Origin: Castor canadensis
Lineage: Eukaryota > Chordata > Mammalia > Rodentia > Castoridae
Assembly (NCBI RefSeq): GCF_047511655.1
Contig: NC_133387.1
Location: 20,020,353-20,084,352 of the forward strand
Direction: 5' to 3'
Length of the DNA: 64,000 bases
Numbering within the stretch: the first letter of the stretch is position 1; every line of letters begins with the position of its first letter. Of this stretch, positions 12,941 to 25,510 are shown piece after piece. Position numbers and translations under genes: made by a program. The notes beneath the pieces are model-generated. The model saw only the letters and a list, made by a program, of their open reading frames with translations. It was not told the origin of the DNA and searched no databases.

Positions 12941-15442
12941 AAATGCTAGATATTATTAATAGTGTATATTCAAAGATCCTTCGGATAAAATCTTTCCAAG
13001 TGAAGGGCTTTTAGAAATGCTTTCAATACAGAACCCAGGCTTTCAGAATGAATCCACAGGCACTTATAACCTAAACTTCCCTCCTGCTTTTCTTTTCCTT
13101 ACCACTGACCAACTTTAGAATGGTTCTGTGTAAATAAAGACAAAGAAAAATAGGTTCCCAAAGAAAGGTCCCTTTCTGGGAACATTCACACAATTATTAG
13201 CAAGCTTTCATTCCATTGTGAGAAAAGAGAATTGTATTTACAGATTCTTATGTAGAAAGAATCTGTATTATCTTTTTTTTTTTTTTTTGGTTTTAGCCAT
13301 ACTCTAAGCATGTTATTTACTGCCTAGATTGGTAAAAATCCAAAATATAAATCTCTATATTGATGTTTTCTAAATTTCTATATTGTCCTTTCAAAAAAAT
13401 TAATGAAATATCTAAAATCTCTAAAGGCAATCAGTATTTTGAAAAAGGAAATGTTTACTAATTTACTAAGCATGTACTAGCCCTGGTTATAATTATCTGT
13501 GCCTTCTCTTAGCTGGAACTGGAAGTGACTTTGCAATCATGGACTCCTCATTTTTGTTTTGTCAAGCAAGAACCAGCCATAGAGGCAGAAAGATGACCCA
13601 ATCAGTGAGTGGCAAATTGGAAGCTAGTACACTGGTTTCTGATGCTCTGTGTCACACCATTCCTTCTCTTTGACACTTTCTATCCCCTTTTCTCCTGCAT
13701 TCTCAGGATCAAAGTGGGTTGTGAAGTGTTTTGGGTAAGATGTGTTGCATGGAACCGAAATGCACTGCATTTTCATTGCTGGTACATTTTCTGCCATTGT
13801 GAGCAAGTGAGTGTGGATTCTGATTTTTCTAACTGGGTTCTATTAGCTTATCAAAATTATAGTGGTCCTTCAGGCAGTGGCACTATTCTGTATAACACTA
13901 TACTGGGAATACATGGCAATATATGGCAATATACATTTGTCAGAATCTATAGAACACACATGGAGTGAACTCTAAGGTGAGCTATAGATTTTATTTAGTA
14001 ATAGTGCATCAATCTTGATTCATTAGTTCTAATGCAAGATGGTAATGAGGGGAAATTGAAGATGAGAGAGGGATACATGTAACTCTGTTCAATTTTTTGG
14101 AAACCTATACTGCTATAAGAAATTAAGTTTTTCTATATTCTAAATTTTATAATATAGAATAAAATTATATATAATAAGCAATTCTTAATATGTAAAGCTT
14201 CAGTGGTCCAACTTATTATAATTAAGGGATAGTTTGGTAGTCGTTTTTCTTTACCAACAATAATTATCACAAACAAATAAATTAAAACTAGTTATTTCTT
14301 ATTGCATTTGGCATTGGCCTTGGTGTGAAAGAATAAATTCTAGAATTCACTATTCATATCATTCGTATGTAACATTACAGTTTGTAATGTAAATACCATT
14401 CCTTCATAAAATTGCTAATTTGAGGACAATTTGCAACACGGTTTTGAGAGATGTTGTCATCTTATAGTCAACTATTGCATACCCACTTAACTGCAGTAAC
14501 TATTTGAACTCACTTTGGTAATGGTTTTGATATGAAGCCTTCCTTCTGAGTTTTTTCCTTGCCATTTTTCAAGCTGTCTGTACTGCTAGCTTTTATTTTT
14601 GCCAATTTATTTTTGGTGTGCTAAAAACTGATCTAAACACCTAAAAATGTCATCTTCTGTTGTGCACATGTCAAGAGTTTTTATAAAGTAATAAAAAGTA
14701 ATAAATTTTTCTCACTTTTGTCTGCATGAATTTATAATACAAAAGCAAGCAAAGCAGAGTATCACCCACTGGCACTATAAAGTTTTCACAAAATCTTAGC
14801 TTTTGAGTTAACTCATTAAGCACCTTGGGAAATAATTCTTATATTCCCCAATTGGACTTTGGTCAGATAATGACAATAGTTGAATTTGCATAGCATTGTT
14901 TATAACAGAACATTTCACAAAGTTTCTCCTGAAAGTGCATCAATTTTGAATGCTGCTGCATATGAATTTTAGTTTGGATTCTATTTTCTAGGAACAGTAA
15001 TCTCAAAACACACTGTGAGGTGCCAGTGGACCTTTTATTCTTACTATATTCTCTTTCAAAATACCATTGCAACTTGGCATGCATCATTGAACTATCTTGC
15101 AAATTTTTACTGTATGAACTATATCCAGTAACTTTTAGAACCATTAAAGGTGAGCCTCAATGACAAAAAAGTGTTTGTGTTCTTAAGACTTTATTAGAGT
15201 GTTTTCCACACATACCTTTCATTTTTCTGGACAGATACTTCACTCTGGTCAGACCTGTCATTTTTTATCTTACTCATTTTTTGTTATAATCATAATTATT
15301 TCACCCTCCAAGGGGGAAGATACATGTAAATATAAACATACACTTTCACACACATGTATATATGTGTCTAACACTTATAAATATGAAGGCAAGAGAAACA
15401 GAAAACAATTCACTAAAAGGACTATATGAAGATACCATCACA

Positions 15443-15458
15443 ATGCAATGCATTGCAT
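15443..15458. repeat. Perfect 16-bp palindrome
   Basis: ATGCAATG followed by its exact reverse complement CATTGCAT. Confidence 0.9.
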
Positions 15459-16547
15459 ATCTGCTTGTTATGCAACTGGTTTTTCATCCCAAAAGTGAGT
15501 AAAAGTTGAACAGTTGCATCCAAGTCCTGCCCAGCATATAATGGAACGTGGTCACTCCTGTGTTAATGGAGGGTACACCGTTGCATTAATTTACCTTAGG
15601 GGACATGCACAAACCTGAACTCATAGAACAGATCAGGACAGAGCTACAAACTCTGTTCAAAGACACTTCAAATACATTCAGTTATATACACAGAGACATC
15701 AAGAGAAATACTATTTCCAGGTCTGAAATAAACTAAGCTAACTCTGCAGTAAAACCACTATAATGATGGTCTCTAGTACGCTAAAATCTGGTGCACATCA
15801 AATTAGAGTATGTGTTTATTATCATAGTTTCTTTTTAAAATAGTCAAGGTATATATATCTTAAAATGAAGCTAGAGGTCTGTATTTGTGGAATCTTTGCA
15901 ACAAAGCATAGACTTGTTCTGTGGATAACATGACAATGTATTGAGGGAACTAAGCAAAGCAATCAGGAAAATGAGGCCTCCTTTCCCCCTCATAAGCAAA
16001 AGTGAAACCACAGCTGGTACCAGCATATGGAGACAAAGAGATAAGTGGCCTGAGACGGGAGGCAGTGTGTTTGGGAGGAGGTCTTGATGGAATCCTCTTT
16101 GAGTGAGAAGTGGACACTGGGAAAGGAGCAACCCGAAAGGATTGGAAAAAACTTGCCAGAGGAAGGACAAGTTGACTAGAGATGAGGAAGGTTGCTGGGA
16201 GATGTAGCTATATGGCCTTGGAGGTGCCAGGCAATTGGTCTGAACTTCTTTCTCTCCTCTTAACGAATCTTTCCAGTACAAGATGTTGCTTCTCTCTGCT
16301 GCTTAGCATCATCTGCAATCCCCACCATTTCCATATCTTTTCCTAACTTCATTGGTGCAGTCATGCATTTTCTAAGCTCACACCATGATTTCATAGGGGA
16401 AAAATTACTATTTGGAATTACTATGAAGCTAAACCAAATTCACTGAGTTTCTTCACTGTGGGATATTAAGCCTTTAGCATATTAATTTAGGAAGAGGGAG
16501 ATTACTGAGGGAGGATATATCATGTCGTATTTTGCATACTCATCTTA

Positions 16548-16573
16548 TTAAAATGTATTTCAATACATTTTAA
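16548..16573. repeat. Inverted repeat, 12-bp arms
   Basis: TTAAAATGTATT, a 2-base loop, then the exact reverse complement AATACATTTTAA. Confidence 0.92.
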
Positions 16574-18307
16574 AATAATATTTTTAATGTATACCTATTT
16601 ATGTCTCCTGAAACTTATTCCTCAAAACTCCATCTGAGAAATACGGTTTGGGGTAAAACTGCATTTCCCAGAACTTTCTAGTTTCAGCATCACATGCTGC
16701 ATACATTCAGAATCCTCTCTACAATCAGAGGGAATTGAATATTGGAGAGTCAACCACATTGTCTACTAAATCCCTTAAAAAGGAAGTTGTTTATGATGGT
16801 TATTTTCCACAATGGTATCCAAGTGATACAGAATGGGAACCTAGGTCAGGAGAGTTTAAATTGGAGTGGAAATTAACAATTAAGAGTAGGTTCTATACAA
16901 ACATTAACCAGAACTACCAAAGAGGTAGGTCTGCAGTGATTCTAGGAAATGAGGAAGGAAAAGTGGGAGAGAGGAAAAGAAGCATAGAGACACATTTCAA
17001 AGTACTAAGTTGTTTAGGGAAATCTACAGAGCTGCGTTTGTCAACATGAAAGTTGGGTTAAAAGTTCTTTTTACATATTTGTACCATTACCCCTAGTGAT
17101 ATATGTTTCAGTGGCTTATATATTATAGACTCAGTAAGTACTTGATTAAATTGCATGCATGAGTGAGTCAGTGAGGTCCTAGGCCAAATCATAAAATACA
17201 TGAAGTTTCCTCTCTGATTTTAATGCTTTTCTTCTCTTCATTCCCTTTATTATGAAAATCTCACACTAAGACATTCCTGATTTGGTCCAAAAGTATTCTT
17301 TTTATCCAAGGGATGTTAGTTGCTTTAATACAGGTTACATCATAGCTAAAAGATTGGCTCCCTGACAGAAAGTGGGAAGGATATCTTTGAGCATCAAGAT
17401 CTCCCCCGACACCTGCAATTTCACCATAAGAGAAATCCTGTCTAGAGTTCTGAGGATGAACAAAACTAACACAATAAATTGCTAACCTATCACTTTTTGT
17501 TTCCACTTTCATTCCAGAAGAACTTCCAGGGATTGTTTTGTGTGTATGTGTGTGTGGGGAGGGGGGCTATGTTTTTCCAGGGACACAGCCCAGTCTCTTA
17601 GGCAGGAATGTGGCTGTATAGTGGGTGACTGTAGTACAGACCAGGAACAGAAAGCATTGTGTGAATCCATTTGAAACCACTGGGGTAGTCCTGGTGGTCA
17701 GGATGGAGTTACCTAGGCATTTATCTTCCAAGACCTATCTCGCTAACCAATCCATAATCAAAGTAGGCCATTATGGCTATGCTGACATGGAGTCCAGACT
17801 AAAGAATTTAAAAAGAAGATATGTGGGTGGGCTAGACCTCCAAGTGATAGAGAGGAGAGAGGTGTCTGGTGAAGCAAAAGCTTTGGGGAAAATAGTAAGA
17901 TCTCCTGCTTGTTTCTTGATTTTAATGTATATTAGAAGGGACTACTCCAGGCATTATTTTAAGCATTAAAAAAAATGACAACCAGAGTAAAGTCTTGCCT
18001 CAAGTCCCTATTGGGAATTCCTTCCCTCACCCACTTCCTTTCTCCTATCTATAAGCTCTTCCTTCTCTTTTCTCTCATTTGCTACTTAAGCACCAGGAAT
18101 TGCATTAAAGCTACAAAGATAAATAAGGCATAGAACCTCTACAAAATATATCCAGTAATCCTTTTCTCTCCCTTATCCTCCTTCCACCCCTCATTGACAT
18201 TGTCTGGACATTGATTCCATTTTACCTCTCTTTTTTCTGTACTTTATATGGTAACCTATATCAGTCACCAGTTTCCAGAAAATCAGAACTAATAGGAACT
18301 CTATCTA

Positions 18308-18566
18308 GCTATCTACTAATCTGAAAGAAACTTCAGATGTCTGTCATGTTACTTTTCGTGTTAAATCTTCACCCCCTGCTCATTTCAGACTGAATACCAT
18401 TCCTGTGCTTCAAAATACTAAAGGGTAGAAACTGTAAATGTTTTGTCAAATTGTCACCCATTTTATGAATTCCTTCAGTTTTAATAGTTTGAATTTTAAA
18501 CTAGCATTCCAAGCCTAATGCAACAAATGAGAGCTACTTACTTTGTGAAGATAAAAATGTATTCCA
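18308..18566 (+). repeat. Low-copy direct repeat, copy A
   Basis: Shares, in the same orientation, a chain of blocks with 20645-20905: 'gaaagaaacttcagatgt', 'ccccctgctcatttcag', 'ctttgtcaaattgtcaccca' (ttttgtc here) and 'aatgcaacaaat' (agcaaat in copy B). By eye roughly 80% identical. Not a family I recognise. Confidence 0.85.
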
Positions 18567-19087
18567 ATCTATCTGTCTATCTGACATTGAGATTTATTTT
18601 CAGGATTTGGCTTCAGTAGTTGTAGGGGCTGGTAAGTCCAATATCAGTCCAGACAGGCTGGACAGGCAGACAAGATGGACAGGCAGACAGGCGGGAGACA
18701 GAGGACAAGGTGATACTGCTGCTCAAGTTCAGAGTTAGTTTGCTGCAGAATTTATTCCCCTTGGGGGACTTTAGTCTTTTTTCCTCTTTGTTAGCTTTCC
18801 TGGTAGGATGAAGCCTATATCACACAGGGTAATCTACTTTTCTCAAAGGGTACGATGCCAATGTTAATTATCTAAGAAACACACAAACAAGATATTTGTT
18901 TGACTAAATACCTTGGTAACACTGCCTGTCCTAGTAGACACATAAAACTCATCACATAACTGCTGCTCACACCAGCAACACCAGGATCCTTCTGAGATTC
19001 AGTTTCTTCTTGTGATTCTTCTCAGGACCTTATCCCACCTGTTCTCCCATGAAATTTCCTATACCCTCTCAGGAACAGAAGTAACAA

Positions 19088-19310
19088 TGATCACAGCTCA
19101 CATTTACTGAGCTCTTCTTTGCCAAGCCTTTGAAAGTGCTTTGCATAGACTTATAAGAAATCCACAATAATCTTATAAAGTAGGCAATCTTATAATCTTG
19201 TCTCATCTAGAGAGGCTGAGGAACTGGCTAAGGTCTTGTGGCTGGTGTGCAGTGGGGCAATGGGTCAAATCCAGTCAACCTGACCCCATAACCTATAGTG
19301 TTAACTCTTG
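19088..19310 (-). repeat. MIR element, antisense
   Basis: 'ctcacatttactgagctctt', 'agtgctttgcatagacttat', 'gaggctgaggaactggctaa' and 'ccataacctatagtgttaac' follow the antisense MIR consensus in order. Confidence 0.75.
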
Positions 19311-19920
19311 GTCAAGCTGCTTCCCTTTATATGCAGGATGACCAAACCCAAAGCAGCTTCCCTGCTCTCCTTTGAAGGGATCGCATAGGATTGTGAAGAC
19401 CCTCAGCTGGGAGAGTTTACTGCTGCTCATGCATTTGGTGGTCAGCACAGGAGCAATGGAGTGAGGACAGCAGAACATGTCAGGCTTCCATGGGATGCCC
19501 TCCCCAGAACACATGTCCTGGAGAGTGCAGAGTGGGCCAGGAAGTATGGACCAAGTGTGATCCATTAAATGCCTCCCTGAACTCTTGGGATTGGTCGCAG
19601 CAAAACTCCCTGTAAAGGAGTAGTCTGTAGTCACTTACCATCATGCTGAAGGAGCACAGTAATGACATGGGGGAATTCTCATGGTCCATACATTAGAAAG
19701 CCAGTTCCTAGCAGTTTATAATATGAGCTTGTTAAAAGAGTGTATTACATATTTAATGCATGAATGTAGGTACAAGAAAAAAGACCTAAAACATAGGCTT
19801 AAATGAAGTATGATTATGGGCAATGAAGTATGATTATGCTTTTCTTCATTTTCTACAAATAGATGTATTTTTAAAGACATATACAGAATATGTTACACTT
19901 TTGTAAACATTTTAATACAA

Positions 19921-19946
19921 AACACACACACACACACACATATATT
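19921..19946 (+). repeat. (CA)n(TA)n microsatellite
   Basis: About 10 CA units then TATATA, lying at the A-rich/T-rich end of the next SINE. Confidence 0.85.
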
Positions 19947-19947
19947 T

Positions 19948-20290
19948 CTTTTTCTTCCCTTTTTGAGGCAGTTACTGGGGCTTGAGCTCAAGGTCTCACA
20001 TTTGCTAGGCAGGCGCTCTATCACGTGAGCCCCACCACCCTTTTTTCTTTAATTATTTTTCAGAGAGATCTTGATTTTTTTTCCTGGAAGCTGACCTGGG
20101 ACCATGAACCTCCTACCTATGCCTACTTGCATAGCTGGGGTCACAGGTGCATGCTTCCATGCACAGTTTGTTGGTTGAGATGGGGTCTTGCTAACTTTTT
20201 GTCTGGGCTGGCCTAAAAATGTGATCTTCCCAGTCTCCACCTCCCTAGTAGCTGAGATTACAGGCATAAGCTATGATGCCTAGCTTTATA
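19948..20290 (-). mobile_element. Dimeric B1/ID-type SINE, antisense
   Basis: The plus strand starts with the antisense tail unit ('ggcttgagctcaaggtctca', 'gctaggcaggcgctctatca'). The two monomers follow ('agctggggtcacaggtgcat' and 'agctgagattacaggcataa'). Confidence 0.85.
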
Positions 20291-20644
20291 AGCAGATTTT
20301 TGCAGAAATGCTCACAAAATGATTCTTTTATAATTAAACATGAAATCATATTTTTAAAATATACATTTAAACATATTTTATGAAGTCACTTAGATACTTA
20401 TCTGTTTCTGGGTGGTTTAATCCTATACCAATCTAGTTTTCAAATTGTAATTCTTAGAAATCCAGAGCTCAGAAAGATTCCTACTGAGATTACTAGTTCC
20501 AGACGGGTGTCAGTTCCCAAAGAGATGAGGTGCCTGGACAAGAGGGAGCTCCAACTCTCCCAAGGGGAAGCTAATCCAACAAAGGTGTTTGGCCTCATGA
20601 CAAGAATTTTCATTGCAAAAATATTTTCCATTCTTTAATCAGAG

Positions 20645-20905
20645 ACTAATCCGAAAGAAACTTCAGATGTTTGTCATGGTACTTTCCACGTTAAATCTCC
20701 ACCCCCTGCTCATTTCAGTCTGAATAGCATTCCTGTACTTTGTGAATGGTAAAGAAAATGCTAGAAATTGCAAAGGTCTTTGTCAAATTGTCACCCATCT
20801 AAGAACTTTTCCAGTTATAATAGTGTGACTGAGTTTTTAACTTGCATTTCAAGATTAATGCAGCAAATTAGAACCACTTTCTTTATGAAGACAAAAACTT
20901 ATTCC
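20645..20905 (+). repeat. Low-copy direct repeat, copy B
   Basis: Partner of 18308-18566, in the same orientation about 2.3 kb away. A short insertion relative to copy A lies near 20745-20765. The SINE and MIR between the copies are not duplicated. Confidence 0.85.
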
Positions 20906-21077
20906 AGTTAACATCCATAAATCCAAATTTGGAAATCTTTATTTGACGTTATTTTTTCAGGCTATATATATCTCTCTTTAAACAACAATAATGCATAATC
21001 ATACTATTCATGCATTATCTTACTTATCCTCAAAGACCCCTAAGACAATGTATCACTTTCATACCATTAAGTAACCG

Positions 21078-21232
21078 AGAGAGAGAGATGATAGGGAGGG
21101 AGGGAGGAAAGAAGGAAGGAAGAGAGAAAAAGAAAGGAAGGAAGGGAGGAAGGGATGGAGGAAGGGAGGGAGGAAGGAAAGAAGGGAGAGAGAGAGGGAG
21201 GGAGGGAGGAAAAGAAAGAAAGAGAGAAAGAA
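21078..21232 (+). repeat. (GGAA/GGGA)n purine tract
   Basis: About 155 bases of almost pure purines with tetrameric GGAA, GGGA and GAAA units. Confidence 0.95.
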
Positions 21233-21469
21233 GTTTGGTTCCAAGTAGAGTGTGGGTTCATCCCACAGCTACTTCATGCCCAAAGGTGGCTTCAGTTTGT
21301 GGCAACAGCCATAATCATTCAACCAAAAATCTTACACATTAAGAGAGTCATTCAATCAATGACTAAGTCAGTGAAGAAATACTGAATGTCCATATATAGC
21401 ACTAAGGGAGATTATCAAGTGAATAACTAGTTGACTAATGGTAGTCTTTGACCAAAAACTGAAAAGTAT

Positions 21470-21685
21470 CACTTTTTTTTGACGGTGCTGGGGAATGAAC
21501 TCAGCGCCTTGATCATGCAAGCCTACCACTTGAACCACACTCCTAGCCCACTCACTTTTTTTGTGTGTGTTTTTGAGATAGGATTTCTAACTTTGTCCAG
21601 GCTGGCCTCAAACTCATGATTCTCCTGTCTCCTCCTCTGAAGTAGCTGGGATTACAGACATGCATCACTACACCTGTCTGAGATG
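21470..21685 (-). mobile_element. SINE (tail unit plus one B1-like monomer), antisense
   Basis: 'gtgctggggaatgaactcag' is the antisense ID-like unit. 'gaagtagctgggattacaga' is the antisense B1-like head. Confidence 0.8.
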
Positions 21686-22491
21686 TGTCTTTTAATGTAA
21701 TAAGACTGATTGTGTGTATATCATAAACCTGCTCTGAGGCCCCATAGCGTCTCTCTCCCTGAAAGTGCTGTGGACTTTCTAGATAGTGGACAATGTATGA
21801 CCATGCACACAAAAAGACTGATTTCAAAATGATTTTACAATGCATCTATGGTCCCATTACTGAAAAGTAATTGAAAAACTGAAAATACTGCTATTGTATT
21901 GTTGATTCGTTAACCTGATAAGACACATGAGGATCGCAATCTTCTTGTTACCTGTCATTAACACCTTCAGAGTCAATCTTTGACTCTGGAACGTTGACAT
22001 TTAGGCACTGTAAGTCCCATTTTCCAATTGCTCTCTATCTCCTTTTAAATTATATTATCTTTGACTTGAAGCTATTTGACAGGTTTTTATTTTCATTACT
22101 GTCTATCATCTACCTTTTTTCTTTATGTTAATCTATGTCAATATCTGCATTTATGTATTATTAGGAGCTATTTTCTAAACCAATGATATCTGTTTCCTTC
22201 CCCATCAGATCTTCAAAATATTATATTCTGGATCATCTATTTTTTAATGTGAATTTTCCCAGGACCACTTGGCAATTTTGCTTTAAGTACTGCACTTGAA
22301 CCAGAAAATTCACTTGACCTTAAATAAAACAGCAGAATTCTGTTAGATTAACATCAAATTGGACAGTGTGGTATAAATCAAGTAGAAATGACTCTTCTGC
22401 ACCAATTAGCAGATGTGATATCTTGAGATCCCCTATAAATAGGCCTTTCAACTTTCAGTAAAAGCTAGATTTTGTTCTAGAGTCCTTAAAA

Positions 22492-22640
22492 AGAAAAACT
22501 AGGTAGGCATGGTAGCACACACCAACAATCCTAATAGTCAGGAGGTAGAGGCAGGAAGATCTTGAGTCTGAGATCAGCCTGGAATACATGGTGATCAGGA
22601 CTATGTCTCACAAAACCAAAAAATAAATAAAAAAGATAAA
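22492..22640 (+). mobile_element. B1-like SINE monomer, sense
   Basis: 'ctaggtaggcatggtagcac' head, 'gtcaggaggtagaggcagga', 'gagatcagcctggaatacat', then an A-rich AAATAAATAAA tail. Confidence 0.8.
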
Positions 22641-22883
22641 CACAGTCAAGATTCATGATAGTTGAATTCACTAACTTCTACTCTTCTGGCTTCTGAACTT
22701 CTAAATCCAGGTAGAATAGACAGGACTGGCTCCTAAGTTTGTCTGTGATGAATTTTTCACTGGTTCACAAGAAAAGTGAGAAAAATTGATGCATATGACT
22801 TAATCATAAGTCAATGTGTATATACTTATGAATATATATATATATTTATGAATGTGTATGTATTTATGAATTTATGTTTGTCA

Positions 22884-23176
22884 GTTAATTATAATACATC
22901 TCTAAGAAACAAGTCCCAAATCTTAGTGACTTAACAAAATAAAGGTTTGTTTAACAGTCCTGTCAAAGTCTGTGGCAGTGAGGACTGCTCTACTGGTCAT
23001 TCTGGATCCTGAGCTTCTTCCATTCAGGGTTCTGCCATCTTCTAGGACATGAGAAAGGAGGTAGAAAGGGCACACATGTTCATAGCCACCCAACCCAGGG
23101 GGTGTCATGCCATTGGTGAGAACTAGTCACACGGTTCCCTAAAAGCACAGGAATGGAAATGGTGTCCAGGGGTACA
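22884..23176 (-). mobile_element. Old LTR-like repeat, antisense (family uncertain)
   Basis: 'aaatcttagtgacttaacaa' followed by 'aggtttgtttaacagtcc', then 'ctggatcctgagcttcttcc'. This matches the texture of old mammalian LTR repeats that start with a 'tggcttaaaacaac' block. Family not named with confidence. Confidence 0.4.
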
Positions 23177-23295
23177 TCATGGAAGGATAATATATAGATA
23201 ATGCCCACAACCTAGCTGGAATATGCCACAGCATTAAGTTTACCTATTACCCTTTCCTGGAGAGGAGGCTATTTTATTCTTAGTTTTTCTTTCTT

Positions 23296-25505
23296 TTTTT
23301 TTATTATTTTTTTCTTTTATTATTCATATGTGCATACAAGGCTTGGGTCATTTCTCCCCCCTGCCCCCACCCCCTCCCTTACCACCCACTCCGCCCCCTC
23401 CCTCTCCCCCTACCCCCTCAATACCCAGCAGAAACTATTTTCCCCTTATTTCTAATTTTGTTGTAGAGAGAGTATAAGCAATAATAGGAGGGAACAAGGG
23501 TTTTTGCTGGTTGAGATAAGGATAGCTATACAGGGCATTGACTCACATTGATTTCCTGTGCATGTGTGTTACCTTCTAGGTTAATTCTTTTTGATCTCAC
23601 CTTTTCTCTAGTTCCTGGTCCCTTTTTCCTATTGGCCTCAGTTGCTTTTAAGGTATCTGCTTTAGTTTCTCTGCGTTAAGGGCAACAAATGCTAGCTAGT
23701 TTTTTAGGTGTCTTACCTATCCTCACCCCTCCCTTGTGTGCTCTCGCTTTTATCATGTGCTCAAAGTACAATCCCATTGTTGTGTTTGCCCTTGATCTAA
23801 TGTCCACATATGAGGGAGAACATACGATTTTTGGTCTTTTGGGCCAGGCTAACCTCACTCAGAATGATGTTCTCCAACTCCATCCATTTACCAGCAAATG
23901 ATAACATTTCGTTCTTCTTCATGGCTGCATAAAATTCCATTGTGTATAGATACCACATTTTCTTAATCCATTCGTCAGTGGTGGGGCATCTTAGCTGTTT
24001 CCATAACTTGGTTATTGTGAATAGTGCCGCAATAAACATGGGTGTGCAGGTGCCTCTGGAGTAACCTGTGTCACAGTCTTTTGGGTATATCCCCAAGAGT
24101 GGTATTGCTGGATCAAATGGTAGATCAATGTCTAGCTTTTTAAGTAGCCTCCAAATTTTTTTCCAGAGTGGTTGTACTAGTTTACATTCCCACCAACAGT
24201 GTAAGAGGGTTCCTTTTCCCCGCATCCTTGCCAACACCTGTTGTTGGTGGTGTTGCTAATGATGGCTATTCTAACAGGGGTGAAGTGGAATCTTAGTGTG
24301 GTTTTAATTTGCATTTCCTTTATTGCTAGAGATGGTGAGCATTTTTTCATGTGTTTTTTTGGCCATTTGAATTTCTTCTTTTGAAAAAGTTCTGTTTGGT
24401 TCACTTGCCCATTTCTTTATTGGTTCATTAGTTTTGGGAGAATTTAGTTTTTTAAGTTCCCTATATATTCTGGTTATCAGTCCTTTGTCTGATGTATAGC
24501 TGGCAAATATTTTCTCCCACTCTGTGGGTGTTCTCTTCAGTTTAGAGACCATTTCTTTTGATGAACAGAAGCTTTTTAGTTTTATGAGGTCCCATTTATC
24601 TATGCTATCTCTTAGTTGCTGTGCTGCTGGGGTTTCATTGAGAAAGTTCTTACCTATACCTACTAACTCCAGAGTATTTCCTACTCTTTCCTGTATCAAC
24701 TTTAGAGTTTGTGGTCTGATATTAAGATCCTTGATCCATTTTGAGTTAATATTGCTATAGGGTGATATACATGGATCTAGTTTCAGTTTTTTGCAGACTG
24801 CTAACCAGTTTTCCCAGCAGTTTTTGTTGAAGAGACTGCTATTTCTCCATCGTATATTTTTAGCTCCTTTGTCAAAGACAAGTGGGTTATAGTTGTGTGG
24901 CTTCATATCTGGGTCCTCTATTCTGTTCCACTGGTCTTCATGTCTGTTTTTATCATTATTGCTTTGTAATATAGTTTGAAGTCAGGTATTGTGATACCTC
25001 CTGCATTGTTCTTTTGACTGAGTATTGCCTTGGCTATTCGTGGCTTCCTGTGTTTCCATATAAATTTCACGGTAGATTTTTCGATCTCTTTAATGAATGT
25101 CATTGGAATTTTGATGGGAACTGCATTAAAATGTAGATTACTTTAGGGAGTATCGACATTTTTACTATGTTGATTCTAGCAATCCATGAGCATGGGAGAT
25201 CTCTCCACTTTCTATAGTCTTCCTCAATCTCTTTCTTCAGAAGTGTATAGCTTTCCTTGTAGAGGTCTTTCACATCTTTTGTTAGGTTTACACCTAGGTA
25301 TTTGATTTTGTTTGAGGCTATTGTAAATGGAATTGTTTTCATGTATTCTTTTTCAGTTTGCTCATTGTTAGTGTATAGAAATGCTAATGATTTTTCTATG
25401 TTGATTTTATATCCTGCTACCTTGCTATAGCTATTGATGATGTCTAGAAGCTTCTGAGTAGAGTTTTTTGGGTCTTTAAGGTATAGGATCATGTCGTCTG
25501 CAAAT
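23296..25505 (-). mobile_element. 5'-truncated LINE-1 (RT C-part to 3' UTR), inactive
   Basis: The minus strand encodes the end of L1 ORF2p. It runs from the reverse-transcriptase FADDM motif (near 25490) through blocks such as [45 protein letters not shown] and [16 protein letters not shown] to the cysteine-rich end with MFIAALFTITKLW. Frame breaks near 25100-25135, 24910 and 24240-24340 mean no product. The 3' UTR (23340-23800) is C-rich on the plus strand (G-rich in L1 sense), followed by the A-tail at 23296-23325. Flanked by TTAGTTTTT..CTTTCTT on both sides (see findings). Confidence 0.93.
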
Positions 25506-25510
25506 TTAGT

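Larger units (their letters stand above)
12960..18300. other. AT-rich intergenic block without recognisable elements
   Basis: A long stretch, unusually poor in SINEs and LINEs for this window. It has a poly-T run (13271-13288), an AT-rich run (14130-14180) and two small inverted repeats listed separately. Open frames at 13609-13968, 15871-16281, 16735-17049 and 17625-17969 have no recognisable domains and no gene structure around them. Confidence 0.45.

Noticed and set aside
15871-16281. 136-codon minus-strand open frame
   Set aside because: No domain recognised and no gene structure around it.
21059-21342. Low-complexity frames rich in GR/KE or SF/LP
   Set aside because: Translations of the purine/pyrimidine tract.
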